From NCBI RefSeq assembly GCF_000582685.1, contig NZ_KK073768.1, positions 576,414 through 590,622 of the forward strand: a stretch of 14,209 nucleotides of DNA, written 5' to 3'. Under the pieces are notes generated by a model, which did not search any database, was not told the origin of the DNA, and was given only the letters and a program-made list of their open reading frames with translations. A program made the position numbers and the translations under genes. Of the stretch, positions 5,347-12,417 are shown piece after piece. Positions within the stretch are counted from its first letter, which is position 1, and each line of letters starts with the position of its first letter. The DNA is from [Scytonema hofmanni] UTEX 2349. GTDB taxonomy: Bacteria; Cyanobacteriota; Cyanobacteriia; Cyanobacteriales; Nostocaceae.

Positions 5347-8070
5347 GTGAGGAATCAAGAAAAACAAATAAGTAAGAAGCAAAAAAGCCAAAAGAGAAAA
5401 TTGCTAATAGCTTTTACCCTTTACTTTTTACCTTTTGCCTTCTTTAAGATTAAGCCTGCGATCGCGGCTACCCAAAGCCCGATATTAACGATAGTGCAGA
5501 GCCAAGAAAATACTAATCAGTGGACAGGTATAACAAACCGCTTGCAAGGGGCTGGGGTAAAGTATTGTGTAATTTCCTTGACGAATGTCAGGAGTGCGGC
5601 AGATTGGGGCGATCGCCAAGTATTATTTTTACCGAATGTAGATACATTAACACCCGCACAAGCGATCGCTCTAGAAGAATGGGTGAGCAAAGGTGGGCGA
5701 TTGATTGCCTCAGGACCTGTAGGTACTTTATCAGCACCGGGAGTGCGGCAGTTATTGCAAACACTCTTAGGAGGTTACTGGGGATTCAGCCTCAATGATG
5801 TACAACAATTGCAACCCGCAAAAAACAACTTACAAAATTGGGCAAACCAAAACGGACTTTTTGGTAAAGTGCGTGGCGGTGTTGTCGTTGCTGATAATGC
5901 AAACAGTAAAGCTGCTGCTGTTTGGAATTCTAAAGATAATCCCGCCGCCGTTGTCACAACTGAACGATCCACCTTTTTTGGCTGGCGTTGGGGAGTAGAT
6001 ACAGCTTCATCTTTGGAGTTAGATACAGCTTGGTTAAAAGCCGCTGTCAACCGTCATGTGAAAGAAACAGCAAATGCCTCAAATAAAATAGAAGGCGGTT
6101 CGCCAATCTGTTCGACATCGATTGCCGTTGCTTCGCCAACTCCTGTAGAGACAAAGACGTTCCGGCGGAACGTCTCTACCACTCCCCCTACCCGCGCCTC
6201 TTTTCCCGCCCCTCTCGTCGCCACTGCACCTCAATCTAGACCGATTCCTAATGTCAACCCCCCAAAGTCAGAAGAAGCGATCGATCAACTAGAACAAGCG
6301 GTGCGTCTGGATGTTGTCCCCAACTCAAATGCACCGATAAGTAATAGTGATGCGATCGCCTTACAACAAGAATTAGAAAATCTCATCGGTCGAGTTGACA
6401 GCGCCAATTTAACCGCCAACGCCATTGACAACAATTCCCCAATTGTCAAGCAGGCACAACCTACCCAAGTCGCATCCACACGACCGGGAGTGCCAATTTC
6501 TACTACCGAACAAGCCAGAAATATTGCCAAAAACTTACCTCAATTAATTGCCCAACAAAAGTACGCCGAAGCGCGTCAGCAATGGATTCAAGCAAAAAGC
6601 AACTTGTGGCAACAATTTCCTATCGATCGCCAATTAGCTCAACCAGAAATTCGCGCCGTCTGGTTAGACAGAGGTACAATCGTCCGCGCTAAAAACGAGC
6701 AAGGGCTAGCTGAGATATTTGATCGGCTGTCCAAAGTCGGTATTAATACCGTCTTTTTTGAAACTGTCAACGCCGGTTATACAATTTACCCCAGTCAAGT
6801 TGCGCCCCAGCAAAACCCCTTAATTCGGGGTTGGGACCCTTTAGCCGCAGCAGTGAAATTAGCCCACGAGCGCCACATGGAATTACACGCTTGGGTTTGG
6901 ACATTTGCGGCTGGCAATCAGCGTCACAACGAAGTTATCAATGCTCCTGCTAATTATCCAGGACCCGTCCTAGCCGCTCATCCTGACTGGGCAAACTACG
7001 ATAACCGGGGTAACATGATTCCCCCAGGACAAACTAAGCCATTTTACGACCCGGCTAATCCAGAATTGCGGCAGTATTTACTTAAGCTTTATGAAGAAAT
7101 TGTTACTCGCTATGATGTAGATGGGCTGCATCTAGACTACATTCGCTATCCTTTCCAAGATCCAGCCGCAGGCAGAATTTACGGCTATGGTAAAGCTGCC
7201 AGAGCGCAGTTTCAACAACTTAATGGCGTAGATCCAATTAGTATTTCTCCGTCTCAACGGGATTTGTGGCAAAAGTGGACAAATTTTCGCACCCAGCAAG
7301 TTGATAGTTTTGTTGCTCAAGCTTCTCAGGAGTTGCGACAAAAGCGACCTAATTTAATTGTGTCAGTTGCTGTATTTCCTCTGCCAGAATTAGAACGGAT
7401 TCAGAAAATTCAACAGCATTGGGAAGTTTGGGCAAGACAGGGAGATATAGATTTAATTATCCCCATGACTTATGCCTTAGATACTCCTCGCTTCCAGCGA
7501 CTAGCACAACCTTGGATTGCTTCCACAAAATTAGGTGCAACTTTGTTAGTGCCGGGAATTCGCTTGCTTTCTTTGCCGGTAATTGGTGCATTCGATCAAA
7601 TTCAGGTAATCAGGGATTTGCCAGTTAGCGGTTACGCATTGTTTGCTGCGGAGAATTTGACTAACGACTTACAGAAAGTCTTTGGTAATACTCAAGGTAG
7701 CATTCGGCAAAATGAAATTATTCCTCACCGTCAGCCTTTTAAAACTGCTGCGGTGCGTTACACAGCGCTGCAACGCGAATGGAAGTTTGTCTTGCAAAAC
7801 GACCAATTGCGTCTACCTGAAACGACACTTTCAACTTTTAACAGCCAAACAGAAGTTTTGCAAAGTGCTTTAGATCAGCTTTCTGCCGCTCCTTCTGCGA
7901 GTAAGTTAATTGCGGCAAAAGCAACACTTACTCGCTTTAAATCTCAATTTCGCATTTGGATGCGGCAAGAAAATATTGATAATCCTTATCAAGTTAGAGC
8001 CTGGGAAAATCGCCTCGCTACTATTGAAAGGTTGTTGCGATACGGTGAGCGGGTAGAGTTGCGACGTTAG
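5347..8070 (+). CDS. Secreted glycosyl-hydrolase-like 10 (GHL10, DUF187) family protein
   Basis: A 907-residue protein using the GTG start with a good Shine-Dalgarno; GTG 5332 would add 5 residues. A signal peptide is clear: basic KKQKSQKRK, hydrophobic 19-33, and AIA at 38-40 before ATQ. Residues about 45-245 form a domain resembling a class-I amidotransferase-like fold (LEEWVSKGGRLIASGP). Residues about 245-430 are a Pro/Asn-rich linker holding an in-frame palindromic repeat (VETKTFRRNVS, about 267-277). The GHL10 barrel starts at PEIRAVWLDRG (about 433) and includes FFETVNAGYTIYPS, LHAWVWTF, DGLHLDYIRYPF (about 592-603) and IPMTYALDT (about 706). The rest is helical. The family is thought to hydrolyse glycans in the periplasm or cell surface; the substrate is unknown. 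It stands alone, with repeats on both sides. Confidence 0.9.
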   Translation: MRNQEKQISKKQKSQKRKLLIAFTLYFLPFAFFKIKPAIAATQSPILTIVQSQENTNQWTGITNRLQGAGVKYCVISLTNVRSAADWGDRQVLFLPNVDTLTPAQAIALEEWVSKGGRLIASGPVGTLSAPGVRQLLQTLLGGYWGFSLNDVQQLQPAKNNLQNWANQNGLFGKVRGGVVVADNANSKAAAVWNSKDNPAAVVTTERSTFFGWRWGVDTASSLELDTAWLKAAVNRHVKETANASNKIEGGSPICSTSIAVASPTPVETKTFRRNVSTTPPTRASFPAPLVATAPQSRPIPNVNPPKSEEAIDQLEQAVRLDVVPNSNAPISNSDAIALQQELENLIGRVDSANLTANAIDNNSPIVKQAQPTQVASTRPGVPISTTEQARNIAKNLPQLIAQQKYAEARQQWIQAKSNLWQQFPIDRQLAQPEIRAVWLDRGTIVRAKNEQGLAEIFDRLSKVGINTVFFETVNAGYTIYPSQVAPQQNPLIRGWDPLAAAVKLAHERHMELHAWVWTFAAGNQRHNEVINAPANYPGPVLAAHPDWANYDNRGNMIPPGQTKPFYDPANPELRQYLLKLYEEIVTRYDVDGLHLDYIRYPFQDPAAGRIYGYGKAARAQFQQLNGVDPISISPSQRDLWQKWTNFRTQQVDSFVAQASQELRQKRPNLIVSVAVFPLPELERIQKIQQHWEVWARQGDIDLIIPMTYALDTPRFQRLAQPWIASTKLGATLLVPGIRLLSLPVIGAFDQIQVIRDLPVSGYALFAAENLTNDLQKVFGNTQGSIRQNEIIPHRQPFKTAAVRYTALQREWKFVLQNDQLRLPETTLSTFNSQTEVLQSALDQLSAAPSASKLIAAKATLTRFKSQFRIWMRQENIDNPYQVRAWENRLATIERLLRYGERVELRR
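6145..6179. repeat. Palindromic GTAGAGACG repeat inside the GHL10 CDS
   Basis: GTAGAGAC...GACGTTCCG, central G, CGGAACGTCTCTAC. It matches intergenic copy 1, with a 6-bp GAC-spaced expansion (ACAAAG) in the left arm. It begins exactly at a codon boundary and is translated as VETKTFRRNVS within the linker, without breaking the frame. Confidence 0.88.
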
Positions 8071-8080
8071 GAATTGGGTA

Positions 8081-8130
8081 TGAGGCATGGGGCATGGAAA
8101 GAATTTTATTATTCTCATTGCCCATTGCCC
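8081..8130 (+). terminator. Possible hairpin after the GHL10 gene built from STRR
   Basis: Repeats GGCATGGGGCATGG (about 8083-8096) and ATTGCCCATTGCCC (8117-8130) can pair imperfectly about 10 nt after the stop codon. It could end transcription, although no clean T-run follows. It may simply be an STRR pair. Confidence 0.3.
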
Positions 8131-8240
8131 TACGAAGAACGCCGCCACCGATTAAGCCAATCTACCTGACCAACCCAATCTGTTCTCCGGAGCAACAGCT
8201 TTTAAATCTAAAATTGTCTGAAAAAATAAATACAATTCAA

Positions 8241-8670
8241 TTACTGTTGCGTAAGCCAACTAGTTAAATCAGCAACCGAAGTAAAATCAAGTAATGCCTC
8301 ACCCAATGCTTCCAATTCTTCAATTGACAACCCGCGCAGACGCTCAACTTCAGTGTCCGAGACATTACCCAAACGGCGATTGAGCAAGCGAGTTATCAAC
8401 GATAATGCTTCTTGTTGCTTTCCTTTACTTAAAATATCTTGATAAGTCACGGATTCCTGCATCATGTCCTCCCTCAGAAATTGACGAATTAAGTCTTTCT
8501 CGAACCGCAAACCAGCTAAAATATCAGCACACGAAGCAATATTCTGTCGCTTATTGTTATCTGAAATTCTAGCAACCCTTTCTCCAACCTGCGAAGCGCA
8601 AAGTTCTAGGAGAATCAGTACGTGTTAATGGTGCAAACTGTAACAACGCTGGATTATCCAAAAAGAATAT
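8241..8670 (-). pseudogene. Frameshifted C-terminal remnant of an Rpn-type (DUF4351) putative transposase/nuclease gene
   Basis: The intact part (8241-8510 and some upstream codons) encodes ISDNNKRQNIASCADILAGL, RFEKDLIRQFLREDMMQESV, then QEALSLITRLLNRRLG and LSIEELEALGEALLDFTSVADLTSWL, the DUF4351 tail common in cyanobacterial Rpn/PD-(D/E)XK family proteins. Upstream, NPALLQFAPLTRTDSPRTLR is in another frame. The two join if about 4 nt (CTTC) near 8590-8600 are an insertion, giving TLRQVGERVARISD. The N-terminal nuclease domain is absent: at about 8670 the gene runs straight into a 21-bp minisatellite. A start at ATG 8510 would give only an 89-residue fragment, so I treat it as a broken gene. 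Its promoter and true start are gone. Confidence 0.75.
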
Positions 8671-8998
8671 CGTTTTGAAGTACCCAAACATCGTGTTGAA
8701 GTACCCAAACATCGTTTTGAAGTACCCAAACATCGTGTTGAAGTACCCAAACATCGTGTTGAAGTACCCAAATATCGTTTTGAAGTACCCAAATATCGTT
8801 TTGAAGTACCCAAATATCGTTTTGAAGTACCCAAATATCGTGTTGAAGTACCCAAATATCGTTTTGAAGTACCCAAATATCGTTTTGAAGTACCCAAATA
8901 TCGTTTTGAAGTACTCAAACATCGTGTTGAAGTACTCAAATATCGTTTTGAAGTACTCAAACATCGTGTTGAAGTACCCAAACATCGTGTTGAAGTAC
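8666..8998. repeat. 21-bp minisatellite, about 15 units
   Basis: Unit TTGAAGTACCCAAATATCGT(T/G), with C/T variants (AAACATC or AAATATC; CCC or CTC), is repeated head to tail from 8675 to 8989, with partial units at both ends. Because 21 is a multiple of three, several frames on both strands stay open through it (KYPNIVL on plus; GTSKRYL and GYFKTIF on minus). There are no unique spacers, so it is not a CRISPR array. Confidence 0.95.
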
Positions 8999-9013
8999 AG
9001 TCCATTTCAATAG

Positions 9014-9187
9014 ATATCTTGCACCATTCTCGATTAGCAGCATAAATCGCCTGGAAATTAATTTCCAGGCTCATAGCAAAAGTCAGTTAAAACTGACTGA
9101 AAGCCTTACTAAGTCTTCTGCGCGAAGACTTTAGCTATTAGCCTTAGAATTCATTCTGAGGCGGTTGTTGGGACTGGTGCAAGATAT
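9014..9187. mobile_element. 174-bp MITE-like, hairpin-rich element
   Basis: Perfect 13-bp terminal inverted repeats, ATATCTTGCACCA (9014-9026) and TGGTGCAAGATAT (9175-9187), enclose a run of hairpins. These are CCTGGAAATTAATTTCCAGG (perfect palindrome, 9050-9069), AGTCAGTT/AACTGACT (9081-9098), AAGTCTTC/GAAGACTT (9111-9131) and CTTAGAAT/ATTCTGAG (about 9143-9160). No protein is encoded. A clear target-site duplication is not visible. It could be a non-autonomous transposable element or a structured RNA gene. Confidence 0.7.
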
Positions 9188-9235
9188 GAATTTACAGTGT
9201 TGATGATTTAAACTGATAGCTAATCGCGCTCCAAC

Positions 9236-10555
9236 TTAATCAATACAAGTATTGATTAAATCTTCCACACCGGCGACTGGTAAGATTTTTGTATTCAGTT
9301 GGCTAGCTACTTCTTCAATACTCATATCATCTAAAAATATCAATTCACCATGTTTGAGCATAACTTTCGGTAGCAAAATTCCTTCTCCTAAATCTTGCCC
9401 TTGTAAGTTTAAAAGCAAATCATGACCAGTTAGCAACCCAGTAACGCTGATACTTTGTCCCCAATAATCGCTCTTCAAAGCACGCATATTTACTTCTAAG
9501 TTTTCTACAGAATTCAATTGCTGTAAAATCGGTTGAAATGCTTTTTCAACTGCATTGCCAACTACCCAGGTAAACTTTCGTGCGTTTGAGATTTTTGGCG
9601 GTAATAATTCAGCAGCAGCGATCGCAAACTGCTTGAGAAATAAACGAATCGAACCGACACCGTTATCTATTTGCGGATAGTCGTTATATTCAACTTCGCT
9701 GGGTAATTCTTCACCAGCAATCAAAAACCACTCATCAGCTAACCAAGCGACGTTAGAACCGTATTTTTTGCTAAATTCTTTTTGAAGCGATCGCACTTGG
9801 GAAATCACTTCTATGGCTTTTTCTTCACTTACTGGTATAAGTTCATCTTTTTCTAAACGAAATCGCGTCAAACCCACAGGTACCACCGCTACAGATGCTA
9901 CCCCAGGAACTTCCCCAGTAGAAAAGGACGCTAAATCTCGCAATGTTTGTTCTAAATGTTTGCCGTCATTTATACCAGGACAAACGACGACTTGAGCATG
10001 AATTTGCAATCGTCTTTCTTGAAACCAGTTTAGTTGTTCTAATATTTGTCCCGCACGGGGATTTTTCAACAATCTAATTCTAATTTCTGGTTCAGTTGCG
10101 TGAACCGAAACATATAACGGAGATAGTCGCATTTTTTCAATGCGCTGCCATTCTCGCTCTGGTAAATTGGTAAGAGTTAAGTATGAGCCATACAAAAAGC
10201 TCAAGCGATAATCATCATCTTTAAAATACAAGCTTTGTCGCTTGCCTGGTGGCTGTTGATCGATAAAGCAAAATGGACAACGGTTATTACACTGAATTAA
10301 ATTATCAAACAGTGCCGTTTCAAATTCTAATCCTAAGTCTTCGTCGTAGTCTTTTTCGATTTCAATGTGATGAGTTTTGCCTTTTTCGTCTAAAACTTCT
10401 AATTCGAGAACTTCATCAGCGCACAAAAACTGATAGTCAATTAAATCACGGGGATGCGTACCATTGATAGCAACGATCGCATCCCCCACAGCAAAGCCAA
10501 TTTCCGCAGCGATGGAATCTGGTAATACACCAGTAATTCGGGCAGGATGAGTCAT
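9236..10555 (-). CDS. TIGR03279-type FeS protein with PDZ, radical-SAM-like and DUF512 regions
   Basis: A 439-residue protein. Residues about 4-65 form a PDZ-like domain (ITGVLPDSIAAEIGFAVGDA, IVAINGTHPRDLIDYQ). Then comes C89-NNR-C93-PF-C96, the CxxxCxxC motif of radical SAM 4Fe-4S proteins, followed by FIDQQPPGKRQSLYFKDDDY, SFLYGSYLTLTNL and LSPLYVSVHATEPEIR. The C-terminal half (VAVVPVGLTRFR, LADEWFLIAGEELP) is the DUF512 region. Cyanobacterial members are annotated as putative FeS-containing oxidoreductases; the reaction is unknown. It is probably cytoplasmic, since no signal peptide is seen. The ATG at 10555 sits directly after STRR DNA (CCACTATCCA) with no Shine-Dalgarno. It has the same orientation as uppP but is 152 nt away. 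Confidence 0.92.
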   Translation of the reverse strand: MTHPARITGVLPDSIAAEIGFAVGDAIVAINGTHPRDLIDYQFLCADEVLELEVLDEKGKTHHIEIEKDYDEDLGLEFETALFDNLIQCNNRCPFCFIDQQPPGKRQSLYFKDDDYRLSFLYGSYLTLTNLPEREWQRIEKMRLSPLYVSVHATEPEIRIRLLKNPRAGQILEQLNWFQERRLQIHAQVVVCPGINDGKHLEQTLRDLASFSTGEVPGVASVAVVPVGLTRFRLEKDELIPVSEEKAIEVISQVRSLQKEFSKKYGSNVAWLADEWFLIAGEELPSEVEYNDYPQIDNGVGSIRLFLKQFAIAAAELLPPKISNARKFTWVVGNAVEKAFQPILQQLNSVENLEVNMRALKSDYWGQSISVTGLLTGHDLLLNLQGQDLGEGILLPKVMLKHGELIFLDDMSIEEVASQLNTKILPVAGVEDLINTCID

Positions 10556-10705
10556 TGGATAGTGGATAGTGGTTAGTGGATGGTGGATAGTAGTTAAGAG
10601 TTAATGCATTTTGGTTCGTAGATCAACCAACAACCAACAATTATCAACTATCAACCAACAACTATCAACCAACAATTATCAACTATCAATCAACAACCAA
10701 CAATT
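10556..10705. repeat. STRR tracts between uppP and the TIGR03279-type gene
   Basis: GTGGATAGT-type 7-mers occupy about 10557-10593, and ACCAACAA/TTATCAACTATCA repeats occupy about 10625-10705. The two tracts are roughly complementary (TGGATAGT against ACTATCAA), so a transcript could fold back. They fill the whole gap between the genes and leave little room for a conventional promoter of the downstream gene. Confidence 0.85.
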
Positions 10706-10707
10706 AA

Positions 10708-11667
10708 CTAACTATTTTTCAATATTCCAGTAGCGATCGCACTCAAGATTGCTGCTCCAAATGCCAAGCGATACCAAATAAACACCCATGTGCTTTGAGT
10801 TTTAAGGAAGCGCAACAATCCGGCGATCGCTATATATGAAAATACACCAGCGGAAATTATACCAGCAACTAAAGGAACTATCGCTTCCCCAGTTAACCCT
10901 AGTGAGAGAACATCTTTTAGCTCAACTAATCCAGCTAAGGTAATCGCTGGAATCCCTAACAAAAAGGAAAATCTTGCTGCTGTCTCTCTTTCTAATCCCA
11001 TAAATAGTCCCGCTGTTAAAGTGGAACCAGAACGAGATACGCCAGGAATTAATGCTAGAGACTGCGCTAAACCCATCAATAAGCCATCTCCCATAGTCAA
11101 TTTATCAAAGTTGCGTTGGCGTTTGCCTAATTTTTCTGCTACACCGAGTAATATAGACATAGCAATAGAGGCAATAGCGATCGCTGATAAGCTTCTGATC
11201 GGTGAATTATCAAAGTCGGGAATCAGCTTTTTAATCAAAAGCCCAAAGAAGATGATCGGCAGTGTTCCTAAGATAATTCCTAAACTGAGACGAAAGTTAA
11301 AGTCATTGTAATCTTTTTGGGCGATCGCTCTTGTCGCTCCTCTAATAATTTGCACCAGATCCTGCCAAAAATACCACACAACGGCGGCGATGCTACCAAG
11401 TTGAATTACGGCGGTAAAAGCTACCCCCGGATCACCCCAACCTAGTACCACGGGAACAACTTTTAAATGTGCTGTGCTACTGATCGGCAAAAATTCAGTC
11501 ATTCCTTGCACGAAGCCTAAAACAATCGCTTGCAAGATATTCATTTGTTGCACCCCTGATGCTGCTGCATTCGGTTGGGTGCTAATAGCTTTGAGCGGGA
11601 ATGCGGCAAACGAGGTGAAAGCGGATGCTGCACTTAAAAGAACAAATAATTGACGTTTTGATACCAT
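10708..11667 (-). CDS. uppP: Undecaprenyl-diphosphatase (BacA type)
   Basis: UppP dephosphorylates undecaprenyl pyrophosphate so that the lipid carrier can be reused for peptidoglycan and other glycans; it is a polytopic membrane protein and its overproduction gives bacitracin resistance. The 319 residues contain both signatures: QGMTEFLPISSTAHL (54-68) and PGVSRSGST (208-216, with R212). E58, S63, S64 and H67 match the active-site cluster, but the first glutamate of the usual EGxTE motif (E17 in Escherichia coli) is Q54 here. About eight hydrophobic segments follow. Residues 1-41 are an extra N-terminal helix before MNILQAIVLGF (alternative ATG at 11544), which makes the protein longer than typical members. 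STRR DNA lies immediately upstream. Confidence 0.94.
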   Translation of the reverse strand: MVSKRQLFVLLSAASAFTSFAAFPLKAISTQPNAAASGVQQMNILQAIVLGFVQGMTEFLPISSTAHLKVVPVVLGWGDPGVAFTAVIQLGSIAAVVWYFWQDLVQIIRGATRAIAQKDYNDFNFRLSLGIILGTLPIIFFGLLIKKLIPDFDNSPIRSLSAIAIASIAMSILLGVAEKLGKRQRNFDKLTMGDGLLMGLAQSLALIPGVSRSGSTLTAGLFMGLERETAARFSFLLGIPAITLAGLVELKDVLSLGLTGEAIVPLVAGIISAGVFSYIAIAGLLRFLKTQSTWVFIWYRLAFGAAILSAIATGILKNS

Positions 11668-11689
11668 CGGATAGTCAAGGATTAAAGGT

Positions 11690-11785
11690 TAACAGTTAAG
11701 AGTCAACAGTCAACAGTCAACAGTTAACAGTTAATAGTGAAAAAAACCTGCACTTTGGATTGTTGACTTTGGACGGTTGACTTAG
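11690..11785. repeat. STRR tract (AGTCAACAGTTAAC units) with complementary copy
   Basis: Heptamers of the type CAGTCAA/CAGTTAA occupy about 11690-11738. Complementary TGTTGACTTTGGACGGTTGA occurs at 11761-11780, so the region can form a stem. It occupies the space just upstream of uppP. Confidence 0.8.
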
Positions 11786-11790
11786 GGCTA

Positions 11791-12114
11791 TTAAGTATTG
11801 TTCATAGGACTTAGGCAAAAACTGGGAGCATCCCAACGAAAGCCGCAATACCCTAGAAGGGTATCGCTATAACAAAGCCTGCCGACCCAGGCTCTAAGAC
11901 TCATATAGCCTGCGTTCGCGTAGCGTGTCGTAGACAAGGCAGGCTTTGTTCGTATAGCCCCAGGAATAGGAGCGCCTGTGGGCGTTTTTGCACTCGTTGG
12001 GATGCTCCCCAAAAACTCTCCCAAACTTGGTGTCGTGCTTGTTGCTACAACTTGAGAGGGCGACGATGCAGTCCAAAGAAACATAACAAACAAGAGGGAA
12101 AATAACCAACGCAC
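11791..12114 (-). CDS. Hypothetical 107-residue ORF largely inside a MITE-like element
   Basis: The ORF starts with a convincing signal-peptide-like segment (MRWLFSLLFVMFLWTASSPS, then QVVATSTTP). From about residue 32 it reads through inverted repeats (SIPTSAKTP onward), and its stop lies just outside the left terminal repeat at 11807. The tail is therefore translated repeat DNA. I do not recognise the protein. It may be a small secreted protein truncated by the repeat, or a chance ORF. No Shine-Dalgarno is evident. Confidence 0.25.
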   Translation of the reverse strand: MRWLFSLLFVMFLWTASSPSQVVATSTTPSLGEFLGSIPTSAKTPTGAPIPGAIRTKPALSTTRYANAGYMSLRAWVGRLCYSDTLLGYCGFRWDAPSFCLSPMNNT

Positions 12115-12167
12115 TGGCTTGTGTCTGTAAAAGTGCGATTCGTTTTTCTCTAATTTTGCGTAAGTCC
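11807..12167. mobile_element. 361-bp MITE-like element with TA flanks
   Basis: Terminal repeats GGACTTAGGCAAAA (11807-11820) and TTTTGCGTAAGTCC (12154-12167) match in 13 of 14 positions. Both are flanked by TA (11805-11806 and 12168-12169), as expected of IS630/Tc1-type insertion. Internally, GGGAGCATCCCAACGA (11824-11839) is inverted near 11995-12010, and CTATAACAAAGCCTGCC is inverted near 11939-11958, so much of it folds into a long stem. No transposase is present. Confidence 0.65.
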
Positions 12168-12169
12168 TA

Positions 12170-12232
12170 ATTCAATAGCGCAAACGCGATCGCACCCAGG
12201 ATTGCTACTCCATACTAGACAAATATCCATTA
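12170..12232 (-). pseudogene. Possible degraded 3' end of a second uppP
   Basis: Minus-strand translation WIFV*YGVAILGAIAFALLN resembles the uppP C-terminus WVFIWYRLAFGAAILSAIA, with a TAG replacing a Trp codon and about four residues lost. At DNA level, GCGATCGCACCCAGGATTGC at 12187 matches the stretch at about 10732 in uppP with few differences. The similarity is short (about 60 bp) and includes a HIP1 octamer, so chance is not excluded. No further uppP sequence is seen upstream of it. Confidence 0.4.
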
Positions 12233-12417
12233 ATCAGACTCCCACACTACCTACGTAATCTTACCGAATTATCTATCTTTACGCCTCTGTTGTCCTTCTG
12301 TCCGGTTCAGATAATTTTAGCCAATTAAAATTAAAGTAAAATCAACATGCCCCCATAGGGGATTTATTGTTGTGATATCTTAAATAATATAAAGTTAAGT
12401 AAACAATATTAAAAACT

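Noticed and set aside
8666..8998. CRISPR array
   Set aside because: Repeats are contiguous 21-bp units with no unique spacers, and no cas genes are nearby.
8675..9013. Plus-strand ORF made of KYPNIVL heptapeptides
   Set aside because: It is an automatic result of a 21-bp tandem repeat that lacks stops. It has no start context, and the minus-strand frames are equally open.
8625..9074. Minus-strand 149-residue ORF of GTSKRYL repeats
   Set aside because: Another frame of the same minisatellite. Its upstream part lies in the hairpin-rich element and has no family resemblance.
3120..11667. A murQ-GHL10-uppP cell-wall recycling operon
   Set aside because: The genes lie on different strands, with large repeat-filled gaps and unrelated genes between them. 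The shared theme is not evidence of a unit.
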